A DNA stretch of 64,000 bases from Chroococcopsis sp964623815. Its GTDB lineage: Bacteria > Cyanobacteriota > Cyanobacteriia > Cyanobacteriales > Microcystaceae. The translations under genes and the position numbers were made by a program. Of this stretch, positions 7,805-15,333 are shown piece by piece (the stretch's first letter is position 1; the number at the start of each line of letters is the position of its first letter). The stretch lies in NCBI GenBank assembly GCA_964623815.1, contig CAZUVR010000004.1, positions 62,001-126,000 of the forward strand, written 5' to 3'. The notes under the pieces are model-generated. The model made no database searches. It worked only from the letters and a program-made list of their open reading frames with translations, and was not told the origin of the DNA.

Positions 7805-8563
7805 ATGGAAATGTTAGACGGTTTAAGTAGTCTCCATACATTCAGCCTCGCTTCGATCGAAGTAGGTGAACACTGGTACTGGCACATCGGTAATTTTAAG
7901 ATACACGGGCAGGTAATATTCGTTTCTTGGATAGTATTTGCTCTGTTAATAATTGCCTCATTGGCTGCCACCAGTAATATTAAGAGAGTACCCACTGGAA
8001 TCCAAAATTTCATGGAGTACGTTCTCGAATTTTTACGGGATTTAGCGAGAAATCAGTTAGGAGAAAAAGATTATAGACCCTGGCTACCCTTTATCGGTAC
8101 CTTATTCCTATTCATCTTCGTATCTAACTGGCTAGGCGCACTCTTCCCCTGGAAAATTATCGAACTTCCGGAAGGAGAATTAGCCGCGCCCACTAACGAT
8201 ATTAATACTACGGTGGCTCTGGCTTTATTGACTTCTTTGGCGTATTTTTACGCGGGATTGAGTAAGAAAGGCTTGGGTTACTTCGCCCACTACGTGGAGC
8301 CGATTCCCGTTCTTTTACCGATCAAGATTTTAGAAGATTTCACCAAACCCCTCTCCCTCAGCTTCCGTCTCTTCGGTAACATCCTGGCGGATGAATTAGT
8401 TGTGGGCGTATTGGTGTTATTGGTTCCCTTAATCGTGCCCTTACCGCTGATGGCGTTGGGATTATTCACCAGTGCTATCCAAGCCCTAGTATTCGCCACC
8501 CTAGCGGGTGCTTATATTCATGAGGCGATCGAATCGGAACACGAAGAAGAAGAACACGGATAA
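7805..8563 (+). CDS. atpB: ATP synthase F0 subunit a
   Basis: About 252 residues from the ATG at 7805 (MEMLDGLSSLHTF). Longer versions starting at GTG 7799 or TTG 7784 are possible, but cyanobacterial subunit a normally begins just before the VGEHWYWHIGNF segment. It has multiple membrane helices. The proton half-channel helix with the essential Arg is visible in SLSFRLFGNILADELVVGVL, and the C-terminal helix contains LVFATLAGAYIHEAIE. It forms the proton path against the c-ring in the thylakoid membrane. It is the second gene of the atp operon. Confidence 0.95.
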   Translation: MEMLDGLSSLHTFSLASIEVGEHWYWHIGNFKIHGQVIFVSWIVFALLIIASLAATSNIKRVPTGIQNFMEYVLEFLRDLARNQLGEKDYRPWLPFIGTLFLFIFVSNWLGALFPWKIIELPEGELAAPTNDINTTVALALLTSLAYFYAGLSKKGLGYFAHYVEPIPVLLPIKILEDFTKPLSLSFRLFGNILADELVVGVLVLLVPLIVPLPLMALGLFTSAIQALVFATLAGAYIHEAIESEHEEEEHG

Positions 8564-8677
8564 ATGTTTAGAAATCTTAGTGCAAAGTGTCCAATTAATA
8601 GGATAATAGCTAAGAATTGGGTACGAAGATTCGGAAAAAACTTCTGAGATCTATACCTACTATGATGACCAACCTAT

Positions 8678-8736
8678 ATTAGGAGTTATTTAGCTAAATC
8701 TTCTCTAGATTAACGGCTAGTGAACGCGCTCCTAAT
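8678..8736. repeat. Inverted repeat in the atpB-atpE spacer
   Basis: ATTAGGAG (8678-8685) pairs exactly with CTCCTAAT (8729-8736) across a 43-base loop that itself contains AT-rich pairing possibilities. It lies 50-110 bp upstream of the atpE start inside a 222-bp spacer, the longest in the operon. A structure here could influence mRNA processing or the extra translation needed for the many-copy c subunit. This is inference from position only. Confidence 0.3.
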
Positions 8737-8785
8737 TCCTGATTAACTTGACTAATTGATTGTAAAAATAGAGGAAAAAATCACT

Positions 8786-9031
8786 ATGAATCCCACCATT
8801 GCTGCTGCTTCTGTAATCGCTGCCGCCCTCGCCGTTGGTTTAGCCGCTATCGGCCCCGGTGTAGGTCAAGGTACTGCTTCTGGTGAAGCTGTTTCCGGTA
8901 TCGCCCGTCAACCCGAAGCTGAAGGCAGAATTCGCGGTACTTTACTACTGAGCTTAGCGTTCATGGAATCCTTAACCATCTACGGTCTAGTTATCGCGTT
9001 AGTATTACTTTTCGCTAACCCCTTCGCGTAA
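8786..9031 (+). CDS. atpE: ATP synthase F0 subunit c
   Basis: 81 residues from ATG 8786 (MNPTIAAASVIAAALAVG), the exact cyanobacterial c-subunit length. An in-frame start 30 bp upstream would add an unlikely charged extension. It has two membrane hairpin helices: the glycine-rich first (AIGPGVGQGTASG) and the second with the proton-carrying Glu61 in LAFMESLTIYGL, joined by the polar loop ARQPEAEGRIRG that contacts gamma/epsilon. It forms the rotor ring. A sequence resembling a ribosome site (gaggaaaaa) precedes it, and the long upstream spacer is typical of this gene. Confidence 0.97.
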   Translation: MNPTIAAASVIAAALAVGLAAIGPGVGQGTASGEAVSGIARQPEAEGRIRGTLLLSLAFMESLTIYGLVIALVLLFANPFA

Positions 9032-9107
9032 ACTCCTACCATCGGGGACTGTGAAAACGGGCCCCGATGCCCGATTTAATCCTTGATAATCGTGAGCCGG
9101 ATAAGCC

Positions 9108-9539
9108 ATGTTTGATTTTGATGCGACTATGCCAGTGATGGCGTTGCAATTTATATTATTGGCGATCGTACTCAACGCTGTATTCTACAAGCCCCTCAGT
9201 AAAGTCTTAGATGAAAGGGCTGAATACATCCGTCAGACGGAAGAAGGCGCAAAAGAACGCCTAGCCAAGACCCAACAGTTAACCAAAGAATACGAACTGC
9301 AAATCGCCGACGCTCGCAAACAATCCCAAGAGATTCTAGCGAAAGCACAAGCGGAAGCTAATGACATCGCTGCGACTCGCATAGCCGAAGCTCAAAGAAA
9401 AGCCCAGGAGCAAAAAGAAGCGGCCGCAGCCGAGATCGAACGTCAGAAAGAAGAGGCGTTTAATTCTCTCTCTTCTCAGGTAGACGATCTCAGCCGTCAG
9501 ATACTAGAAAAATTGCTAGGCCCCCAGGCTGTAAGATAA
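9108..9539 (+). CDS. atpF2: ATP synthase F0 subunit b'
   Basis: 143 residues: a short N-terminal membrane helix (residues about 8-28, MPVMALQFILLAIVLNAVFYKPL) followed by a long charged helix rich in Ala, Glu, Gln and Lys that forms the peripheral stalk. The DERAEYIRQTEEGAKERL segment is characteristic of b/b' subunits. Photosynthetic bacteria have two diverged b subunits that pair as a heterodimer; this one precedes atpF, as in other cyanobacteria. It is also called atpG in cyanobacterial naming. It lies 76 bp after atpE and 12 bp before atpF. Confidence 0.93.
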   Translation: MFDFDATMPVMALQFILLAIVLNAVFYKPLSKVLDERAEYIRQTEEGAKERLAKTQQLTKEYELQIADARKQSQEILAKAQAEANDIAATRIAEAQRKAQEQKEAAAAEIERQKEEAFNSLSSQVDDLSRQILEKLLGPQAVR

Positions 9540-9551
9540 ATAGTCAAAAAT

Positions 9552-10094
9552 ATGCTCAATACTGTCTTATTATTCGCCACTGAAGCGGCAATAGAAGCAC
9601 ACGAAAAGGGATTTGGGCTAGATTTTAACATTTTAAGAACAAATTTGTTTAATTTAGCTATTCTCCTCGGAGTGCTGATATTTTACGGACGTAAAGTTTT
9701 AACCAACATTCTCGGAGAACGTCAAAGCAAAATCGCCGAAGCGATCCGGGAAGCGGAAGAACGCAATCAAAAAGCGTCTTCAGCTTTAGCGGTAGAACAG
9801 AAAAAACTAGCCGACGCGAAAATCGAAGCGGAAAAAATCATCGCTACCGCTCATGAAAGAGCTAAATCCCTAGCGGTGGAAATAGAAGCGAAAGCCAATC
9901 TCGATATTTCCCGTATGCAGGAAACCGCAGCTAAAAATTTAGGAGCGGAACAAGAGCGAGTCGCCCTCGAACTGAGACAGAGAATCGCGGCTCTGGCACT
10001 CGAATCGGTAGAGTCGAGATTGAAAGGCGGCCTCGATGACGCGACTCAGCAGGGATTGATCGATCGCAGTCTCGCCCAACTAGGAGGAAGATAG
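9552..10094 (+). CDS. atpF: ATP synthase F0 subunit b
   Basis: 180 residues. The N-terminal segment (MLNTVLLFATEAAIEAHEKG) leads into a membrane helix (FNLAILLGVLIFYGRKVLTNIL) and a long amphipathic helix ERQSKIAEAIREAEERNQKA that continues to the end. It dimerises with b' as the stator linking F0 subunit a to the delta/alpha3beta3 head. The stop codon directly abuts the next start (atpH begins at 10095), suggesting translational coupling. Confidence 0.95.
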   Translation: MLNTVLLFATEAAIEAHEKGFGLDFNILRTNLFNLAILLGVLIFYGRKVLTNILGERQSKIAEAIREAEERNQKASSALAVEQKKLADAKIEAEKIIATAHERAKSLAVEIEAKANLDISRMQETAAKNLGAEQERVALELRQRIAALALESVESRLKGGLDDATQQGLIDRSLAQLGGR

Positions 10095-10652
10095 ATGAAA
10101 GGAACTCTCGTCAGTACGGAAATCGCCGAACCCTACGCTCAGGCACTGCTATCGGTAGCCCAATCGAGTAACGAGCTCGATCGCATCAGTAACGATGTGA
10201 GAGCTTTGGTGCAACTACTGAAGGACTCACCCGAGTTGAGCGACTTTATCGCCAACCCAGTGATTAAAGAAGGAGCAAAAAAAGAGGTACTGAATCGAGC
10301 TATCGGTTCGGAAGCACATCCTTACTTACTTAACTTCTTGATGTTGTTAGTGGATAAACGTCGGATCGCTTTCCTACAACCGATCGGAGAACAGTATCTA
10401 AACTTGGTAAGGACTCTGACCAATACCGTATTAGCGGAAGTATCCTCCGCCACCGAGTTGAACGACTCCCAGCGCCAAACGGTAATCGAGAAGGTCAAAG
10501 CCCTAACTTCCGCTCAAGTAGTGGAATTAAACACCTCCGTCAACCCGGATCTAATCGGTGGAGTCATCATCAAAGTAGGCTCACAGGTGTTCGATGCCAG
10601 TATCCGCGGTCAACTGCAACGGATCAGCAATACTCTAGGCCGCAACGTTTAA
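10095..10652 (+). CDS. atpH: ATP synthase F1 subunit delta
   Basis: 185 residues with the typical cyanobacterial start MKGTLVSTEIAEPYAQALLSVAQ, an N-terminal helical bundle that binds alpha, and a C-terminal part ending NPDLIGGVIIKVGSQVFDAS, the conserved OSCP/delta signature, then IRGQLQRISNTL. It joins the peripheral stalk to F1. It starts immediately after the atpF stop. The gene is named atpD in some cyanobacterial annotations. Confidence 0.95.
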   Translation: MKGTLVSTEIAEPYAQALLSVAQSSNELDRISNDVRALVQLLKDSPELSDFIANPVIKEGAKKEVLNRAIGSEAHPYLLNFLMLLVDKRRIAFLQPIGEQYLNLVRTLTNTVLAEVSSATELNDSQRQTVIEKVKALTSAQVVELNTSVNPDLIGGVIIKVGSQVFDASIRGQLQRISNTLGRNV

Positions 10653-10700
10653 TTATCTAATTTTCCGCCCATAACCCTAATCTCACAAAAATAGCAAACT

Positions 10701-12212
10701 ATGGTAGCCATCAGACCAGACGAAATCAGTACAATTATTCGCCAGCAGATCGAATCCTACAACCAAGAGGTACAGGTTTCTAATGTAGGAACCGTGTTAC
10801 AGGTAGGCGACGGCACCGCCCGTATTTATGGCTTACAGCAAGCAATGGCGGGAGAACTATTAGAATTTGAAGACGGTACCGTAGGTATCGCTCTTAACTT
10901 AGAAGAAGATAACGTCGGTGCGGTATTGATGGGTGACGGCTTCGGTATCAAAGAAGGCGGCACCGTAAAAGCTACCGGACGCATCGCTCAGGTTCCCGTA
11001 GGTGAAGCGATGATCGGTCGTGTAGTAGACGCTCTCGGTCGTCCCATCGACGGTAAAGGCGAGATCACCACTAGCGAAACCCGTTTGGTAGAATCGATGG
11101 CTCCTGGTATCGTCGCCCGTAAATCGGTTTGCGAACCTCTACAGACTGGGATCACCGCTATTGACGCAATGATCCCCGTAGGCCGCGGTCAGCGTGAGTT
11201 GATCATCGGTGACAGAAAAACTGGGAAAACCGCGATCGCCATCGACACCATCATCAACCAGAAGAGTGAAGACGTAGTTTGTGTTTACGTTGCGATCGGT
11301 CAGAAAGCTTCTACCGTCGCTCAAGTAGTAGATACCCTCACGCAAAGAGGTGCGATGGACTACACGATCGTTGTAGCGGCTAACGCTAACGATCCTGCTA
11401 CCCTGCAATACATCGCCCCCTATACTGGTGCAGCTTTAGCCGAATACTTCATGTACCAAGGTAAAGCGACTCTAGTAGTTTACGATGATCTTTCCAAGCA
11501 AGCTCAAGCTTACCGTCAAATCTCCCTGCTAATGCGTCGTCCTCCCGGACGTGAAGCTTACCCCGGGGACGTTTTCTATCTCCACTCTCGTCTATTAGAG
11601 CGCGCTGCTAAACTTAGCGACGAATTAGGCGGAGGTAGCATGACGGCTCTACCCATCATCGAAACTCAAGCCGGTGACGTATCCGCTTACATCCCCACTA
11701 ACGTAATTTCGATCACCGATGGTCAGATCTTCTTAACTACAGACTTATTCAACGCTGGTTTCCGTCCCGCGATCAACCCTGGTATCTCGGTATCCCGTGT
11801 AGGTTCGGCAGCCCAAACCAAAGCGATGAAGAAAGTTGCTGGTAAACTGAAACTAGAGTTAGCTCAGTTCGATGAGTTAGAAGCTTTCTCTCAATTCGCT
11901 TCCGACTTAGACGCAGCTACTCAAGCGCAACTCGCTCGCGGTCAACGCTTACGTCAGGTACTGAAACAGCCCCAGAACTTCCCCCTTGCGGTATGGGAGC
12001 AAGTAGCTCTAGTATACGCGGGTCTGAACGGCTACCTCGATACCGTTGATCCTGGTAAAGTAACCGAGTTCAACGCTGGTTTACGTGAGTATCTCAAAGC
12101 TAACAAGCCCCGCTACGTGGAAATCGTTGCCAACGAGAAACAGCTAACCGATGAGGCAGAAGGTCTGCTCAAAGAAGGAATCAACGAGTTTAAACAGACT
12201 TTCGCTGCTTAA
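10701..12212 (+). CDS. atpA: ATP synthase F1 subunit alpha
   Basis: 503 residues, full family length. The nucleotide-binding P-loop is GDRKTGKT, and the alpha signature PAINPGISVSRVGS is present near residue 355. It also shows the beta-barrel start (VGTVLQVGDGTARIYGL) and LLMRRPPGREAYPGDVF. Alpha subunits bind Mg-ATP without hydrolysis and form the F1 hexamer with beta, whose gene is not in this window. It is followed by a 140-bp spacer filled with short repeats before the gamma gene. Confidence 0.97.
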   Translation: MVAIRPDEISTIIRQQIESYNQEVQVSNVGTVLQVGDGTARIYGLQQAMAGELLEFEDGTVGIALNLEEDNVGAVLMGDGFGIKEGGTVKATGRIAQVPVGEAMIGRVVDALGRPIDGKGEITTSETRLVESMAPGIVARKSVCEPLQTGITAIDAMIPVGRGQRELIIGDRKTGKTAIAIDTIINQKSEDVVCVYVAIGQKASTVAQVVDTLTQRGAMDYTIVVAANANDPATLQYIAPYTGAALAEYFMYQGKATLVVYDDLSKQAQAYRQISLLMRRPPGREAYPGDVFYLHSRLLERAAKLSDELGGGSMTALPIIETQAGDVSAYIPTNVISITDGQIFLTTDLFNAGFRPAINPGISVSRVGSAAQTKAMKKVAGKLKLELAQFDELEAFSQFASDLDAATQAQLARGQRLRQVLKQPQNFPLAVWEQVALVYAGLNGYLDTVDPGKVTEFNAGLREYLKANKPRYVEIVANEKQLTDEAEGLLKEGINEFKQTFAA

Positions 12213-12229
12213 ACCCCTTCGGTGGGAAT

Positions 12230-12315
12230 TGGGGGTTAGGGATTAGGAATTAGGGATTAGGAATTAGCTCTTAACTCCCAACTCCGGTCCTCCCAACTCC
12301 GGTCCTCCCAACTCC
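12230..12315. repeat. Short repeats inside the atp operon spacer
   Basis: Between atpA and the gamma gene there are two groups. One is a GGGATTAGGAATTA-type repeat in about two and a half copies (roughly 12236-12267). The other is a 15-bp unit AACTCCGGTCCTCCC repeated in tandem with a partial third AACTCC (about 12279-12315). They resemble the CCCAACT/GGGAGTT short repeats found elsewhere in this window (15264, 23305, 47968, 53105). Confidence 0.7.
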
Positions 12316-12352
12316 TCTAAAAGAAACAGACTTCTTTCAATAAACCCCTCCT

Positions 12353-13300
12353 ATGCCTAATTTAAAAGCGATCCGTGACCGAATTCAGTCGGTTAAAAAT
12401 ACGAAAAAAATTACCGAAGCGATGCGCCTCGTAGCGGCGGCTAAAGTTCGTCGCGCCCAGGAGCAAGTATTGGCTACCCGTCCCTTCGCCGATGCTTTAG
12501 CGGAAATTCTCTATAATCTCCAGAGCCGTCTTTCTTTCGCCGATGTGGGCTTACCCCTACTGCAACAGAGAACGGTTAAAACCGTGGGTATTCTGGTTAT
12601 TACCGGCGATCGCGGTCTTTGTGGTGGTTATAATACTAACGTCATCCGTCGTACCGAGCAACGGATTAAGGAATTGAAAGAGCAAGGCCTTAACTATCAG
12701 TTGATCGTAGCCGGACGCAAAGCCGCCCAATATTTCGAGCGCCGAAATGCTCCTATCGCGGCTAAGTACACCAACTTGGCTCAAATTCCTTCTGCTGATG
12801 AGGCGGCTACTATCGGTGATGAGTTACTCTCTCTCTTCCTTTCCGAGACGGTCGATCGAGTAGAGTTAATTTACACTAAATTCGTCTCTCTCATCAGTTC
12901 CCGTCCGGTGGTACAAACCCTAGTGCCTTTAAGTTTACAAGGTTTAGAGGATCAAGAGGATGAAGTCTTCCGCCTGATCACTAGAAATGGCAAGCTACAA
13001 GTAGAAAGGGAAGTAGTTGCGGGTACCGCTCCCCAAACCTATCCTCAGGATATGATTTTCGAGCAAGATCCAGCCCAGATCCTGGATTCTCTCCTACCCT
13101 TATATCTCAATAACCAATTACTCAGAGCTTTACAAGAATCCGCAGCTAGTGAATTAGCAGCCCGGATGACGGCGATGAGTAACGCCAGCGATAACGCCAG
13201 CGATTTAATCGGTACTTTAACTCTTACATACAACAAAGCCCGTCAGGCGGCGATTACTCAAGAGCTTCTCGAAGTAGTTGCTGGTGCTAACGCCCTGTAA
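12353..13300 (+). CDS. atpC: ATP synthase F1 subunit gamma
   Basis: 315 residues. The N-terminal helix MPNLKAIRDRIQSVKNTKKITEAMRLVAAAKVRRAQ and the C-terminal helix ending TYNKARQAAITQELLEVVAGANAL form the rotor coiled coil; GDRGLCGGYN is the Rossmann-like core signature. A photosynthetic-type insertion (about residues 195-235, SLQGLEDQEDEVFRLITRNG) is present, but without the cysteine pair that makes chloroplast gamma thiol-regulated, as expected for cyanobacteria. It is named atpG in other nomenclatures. It is the last gene of the operon, followed by a strong terminator. Confidence 0.96.
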   Translation: MPNLKAIRDRIQSVKNTKKITEAMRLVAAAKVRRAQEQVLATRPFADALAEILYNLQSRLSFADVGLPLLQQRTVKTVGILVITGDRGLCGGYNTNVIRRTEQRIKELKEQGLNYQLIVAGRKAAQYFERRNAPIAAKYTNLAQIPSADEAATIGDELLSLFLSETVDRVELIYTKFVSLISSRPVVQTLVPLSLQGLEDQEDEVFRLITRNGKLQVEREVVAGTAPQTYPQDMIFEQDPAQILDSLLPLYLNNQLLRALQESAASELAARMTAMSNASDNASDLIGTLTLTYNKARQAAITQELLEVVAGANAL

Positions 13301-13318
13301 AAAAGAGCTAATTGACTT

Positions 13319-13349
13319 CAAAAGGATGGAGTAATATCCATCCTTTTTT
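13319..13349 (+). terminator. Rho-independent terminator of the atp operon
   Basis: AAAAGGATGGA (13320-13330) pairs with TCCATCCTTTT (13337-13347) around a 6-base loop, followed by more T residues. The stem is perfect and lies about 20 bp after the gamma stop codon. Because the arms have A- and T-rich flanks it could also stop transcription arriving on the minus strand. Confidence 0.9.
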
Positions 13350-13399
13350 GATAGATTGGGCGATCGATCTTTTAATCAACGATGCCAGTATTTCCGGAA

Positions 13400-14128
13400 T
13401 CAGGTTATTTTTTGCAATAAACTTTTGAGATTATTTATAATATTTTTCTTTTTTGAGACAGGGACAGGGGGAGACTCCATCTCTAGTTTTTTCGTAAAAT
13501 CCTGATAAGAAAGGAATCCATCTCTAATCTTCTCTTGCTCGACTGGAATACACTTGTATTCTTTTAAATTAACGTATTTAGGCTCACCATCGTAAGGTTT
13601 TCTGGCAATTAGTAGAGAATCGGCATTTTTTTGACTATACCATCTAGTATCTTTTTCGGAGGGGGCGCAATTAGTATGAGCGTGTAATAATTCGAGATTG
13701 ACATATCTCGCTAAAGCCACCATTCCATCGGAAAAAAAACGATAACAATCGACGGGATACCGATGCTCGCTAAACCCTTGGGGTGCAATTAAGCATAATA
13801 GTCCATCTTTTTTAAGAACTCTCGTCATCTCAGCAACAGTGACCCAAAAAAACTCTATATGTTCTAAGGCTTGACCAGATATAACTACATCAAAACTATC
13901 GGTCGGAATTTCATTCCAATCGTAGGAATTTTGGGGGACTATATCGACATTAGGGCCATTTTCTAGATCTAAACCCGTATATTTATATTTTTCCTCTGGA
14001 AATAAAGTTTTATAGGAGCCATTAACATCATAGCTACCAACATCAAGGATTCTAATTTCCTTTTTATCTATTTTCGCAACATAATTTTCTGCGAACCATT
14101 TCATTCGTAATAGAGAAGATCTGTGCAT
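13400..14128 (-). CDS. SAM-dependent methyltransferase (type 11-like)
   Basis: 242 residues. Motif I is ILDVGSYDVNGSY (residues about 28-40), with an acidic motif II (GLDLENGPNVDIV), then FDVVISGQALEHIEFFWV, the post-I signature of class I methyltransferases, and GLLCLIAPQG. The C-terminal part (NADSLLIARKPYDGEPKYVNLKEYKC) resembles methyltransferases of glycan or polysaccharide biosynthesis. It is AT-rich compared with the neighbouring atp genes and stands alone between two intergenic gaps, which may indicate acquisition. Substrate unknown. Confidence 0.82.
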   Translation of the reverse strand: MHRSSLLRMKWFAENYVAKIDKKEIRILDVGSYDVNGSYKTLFPEEKYKYTGLDLENGPNVDIVPQNSYDWNEIPTDSFDVVISGQALEHIEFFWVTVAEMTRVLKKDGLLCLIAPQGFSEHRYPVDCYRFFSDGMVALARYVNLELLHAHTNCAPSEKDTRWYSQKNADSLLIARKPYDGEPKYVNLKEYKCIPVEQEKIRDGFLSYQDFTKKLEMESPPVPVSKKKNIINNLKSLLQKIT

Positions 14129-14297
14129 ATCAATAAATGATAATTTTTAATTTATTATAATTTGTAACACTTGAATATGTCTTTAATAGTAAAAAAAATC
14201 ACCTAGCCTCTAAATTTTGCTATTTTATATCGGAGCGTATCTTATTAATACGTGGTACAAATGTTTCATAAAACAATAACATCTTTTTTAAATCCTG

Positions 14298-14666
14298 TCA
14301 ATACATGGATAAAATACCAACTTTCAATGATGATAATATAGAGAACAGTAATTTCAATAATTGACGTGAGCCAGTCGGGTAAACAATCACAGAGATATTC
14401 AAGCCCGAACAGAGAAAAGCGATAAATAGCAGTATATAGGTAGGAGCCATCACCACCTTGATCGTGAACCAGCTATAGTCATGTAATAACAGTACACTGG
14501 TCGCTATTATCGCCAGTATCGCGCTGCGTTGAATCCGCACTCTTGGCTCGGAATGTGCCACTAGCCAGAGTGTGCGCGAAGTTAACAGCAGATTTGCTGG
14601 AACTAGAAACGCGCAGATGCCGAGGCAATATTCTCGTGAAAACTCGAAAAGGTTAATATCGAACAT
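14298..14666 (-). CDS. Small conserved membrane protein
   Basis: About 122 residues from the ATG at 14666 (MFDINLFEFSREYC). An ATG at 14699 is in frame but lies inside the strong inverted repeat at 14696-14744, so I prefer the inner start. Three hydrophobic segments are visible: CLGICAFLVPANLLLTSRTL, SAILAIIATSVLLLHDYSW and VVMAPTYILLFIAFLCSGL. I believe similar proteins with the FSRE..CAFLVPANLL start occur in other cyanobacteria, but no function is known to me. It is on the same strand as the fasciclin gene, separated from it by the hairpin. Confidence 0.65.
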   Translation of the reverse strand: MFDINLFEFSREYCLGICAFLVPANLLLTSRTLWLVAHSEPRVRIQRSAILAIIATSVLLLHDYSWFTIKVVMAPTYILLFIAFLCSGLNISVIVYPTGSRQLLKLLFSILSSLKVGILSMY

Positions 14667-14695
14667 AAACTCTAAATAAACCTCTTTAGCGGGAA

Positions 14696-14744
14696 GCATC
14701 TAAAATCATTAAAAAGAGGAAAATCTTTTAACGATTTTAGATGC
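14696..14744. repeat. Long hairpin-forming inverted repeat (possible terminator)
   Basis: GCATCTAAAATCATTAAAA (14696-14714) and TTTTAACGATTTTAGATGC (14726-14744) are complementary over 19 positions with a single A-C mismatch, around an 11-base loop. It lies between the fasciclin gene and the small membrane protein gene, both on the minus strand. It may end the fasciclin transcript, but it lacks a clean T-run after the stem, so a small mobile palindrome is an alternative. Confidence 0.7.
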
Positions 14745-14775
14745 ACACTGTTGTTTTACTTAATTGTCAACTCGC

Positions 14776-15180
14776 TTACGCGGGCATTAACACTGTATCT
14801 ATGATGTGAATAACGCCGTTATCGGCGGCGACATCAGCTGTTGCTACCGTAGCGTTATTTACTTTAACACTGCCGTTATTGGCGTTAATTTTAACATCCG
14901 ATCCCTGCACCGTTTTCGCCGATTTTAACTTCACCACATCGGCCGCCATTACTTTTCCCGAAATGACGTGATAGGTGAGGATTTTCTTCAGTTTAGGAAT
15001 GTCTTTCAACAAAGCTTCTACCGTACCGGAAGGGAGTTTTTTAAACGCTTCGTCCGTAGGTGCAAAAACTGTATAAGGGCCTTTTCCCTGTAAGGTTTCC
15101 GAGAGATCGGCGGCCTTGATCGCGGCAACTAGGGTGCTGAAAGAGCCTGCATTAATCGCGGTATCTACAATATTACTCAA
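14776..15180 (-). CDS. Fasciclin (FAS1) domain protein
   Basis: 134 residues covering one complete FAS1 domain. H1 motif: GPYTVFAPTDEAFKKLP. The YH signature is KILTYHVISGKVMAADV, and H2 is ADNGVIHIIDTVLMP. No signal peptide is seen, as in several short cyanobacterial FAS1 proteins. FAS1 domains mediate adhesion or protein-protein contact; bacterial members are often surface or periplasmic, some are cytosolic. The gene stands alone with a G/T-rich repeat (15264-15287) upstream and a long hairpin downstream. Confidence 0.93.
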   Translation of the reverse strand: MSNIVDTAINAGSFSTLVAAIKAADLSETLQGKGPYTVFAPTDEAFKKLPSGTVEALLKDIPKLKKILTYHVISGKVMAADVVKLKSAKTVQGSDVKINANNGSVKVNNATVATADVAADNGVIHIIDTVLMPA

Positions 15181-15263
15181 AGTTTTTTCCTAGTTTTTTT
15201 ATCTATCAATACCGTAACAAATTTTACAGACAGATAAGTTCTTACTAAAGTTAGAGTTATATT

Positions 15264-15287
15264 GGGAGTCGGGAGTCGGGAGTCGGG
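15264..15287. repeat. GGGAGTC heptamer tandem repeat
   Basis: Three perfect tandem copies of the heptamer GGGAGTC followed by GGG, located between the fasciclin gene start and the FAD oxidoreductase stop (both on the minus strand). It is the same family as the repeats at 23305, 47968 and 53105. Confidence 0.85.
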
Positions 15288-15333
15288 CCCGAAATTCTCC
15301 CTATTTAGCTACTTCCGACACCCGATGCCTTAA

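Noticed and set aside
8290..8499. Antisense frame within atpB
   Set aside because: Shadow of a strongly conserved gene on the other strand; low-complexity Asn/Thr and no ribosome site.
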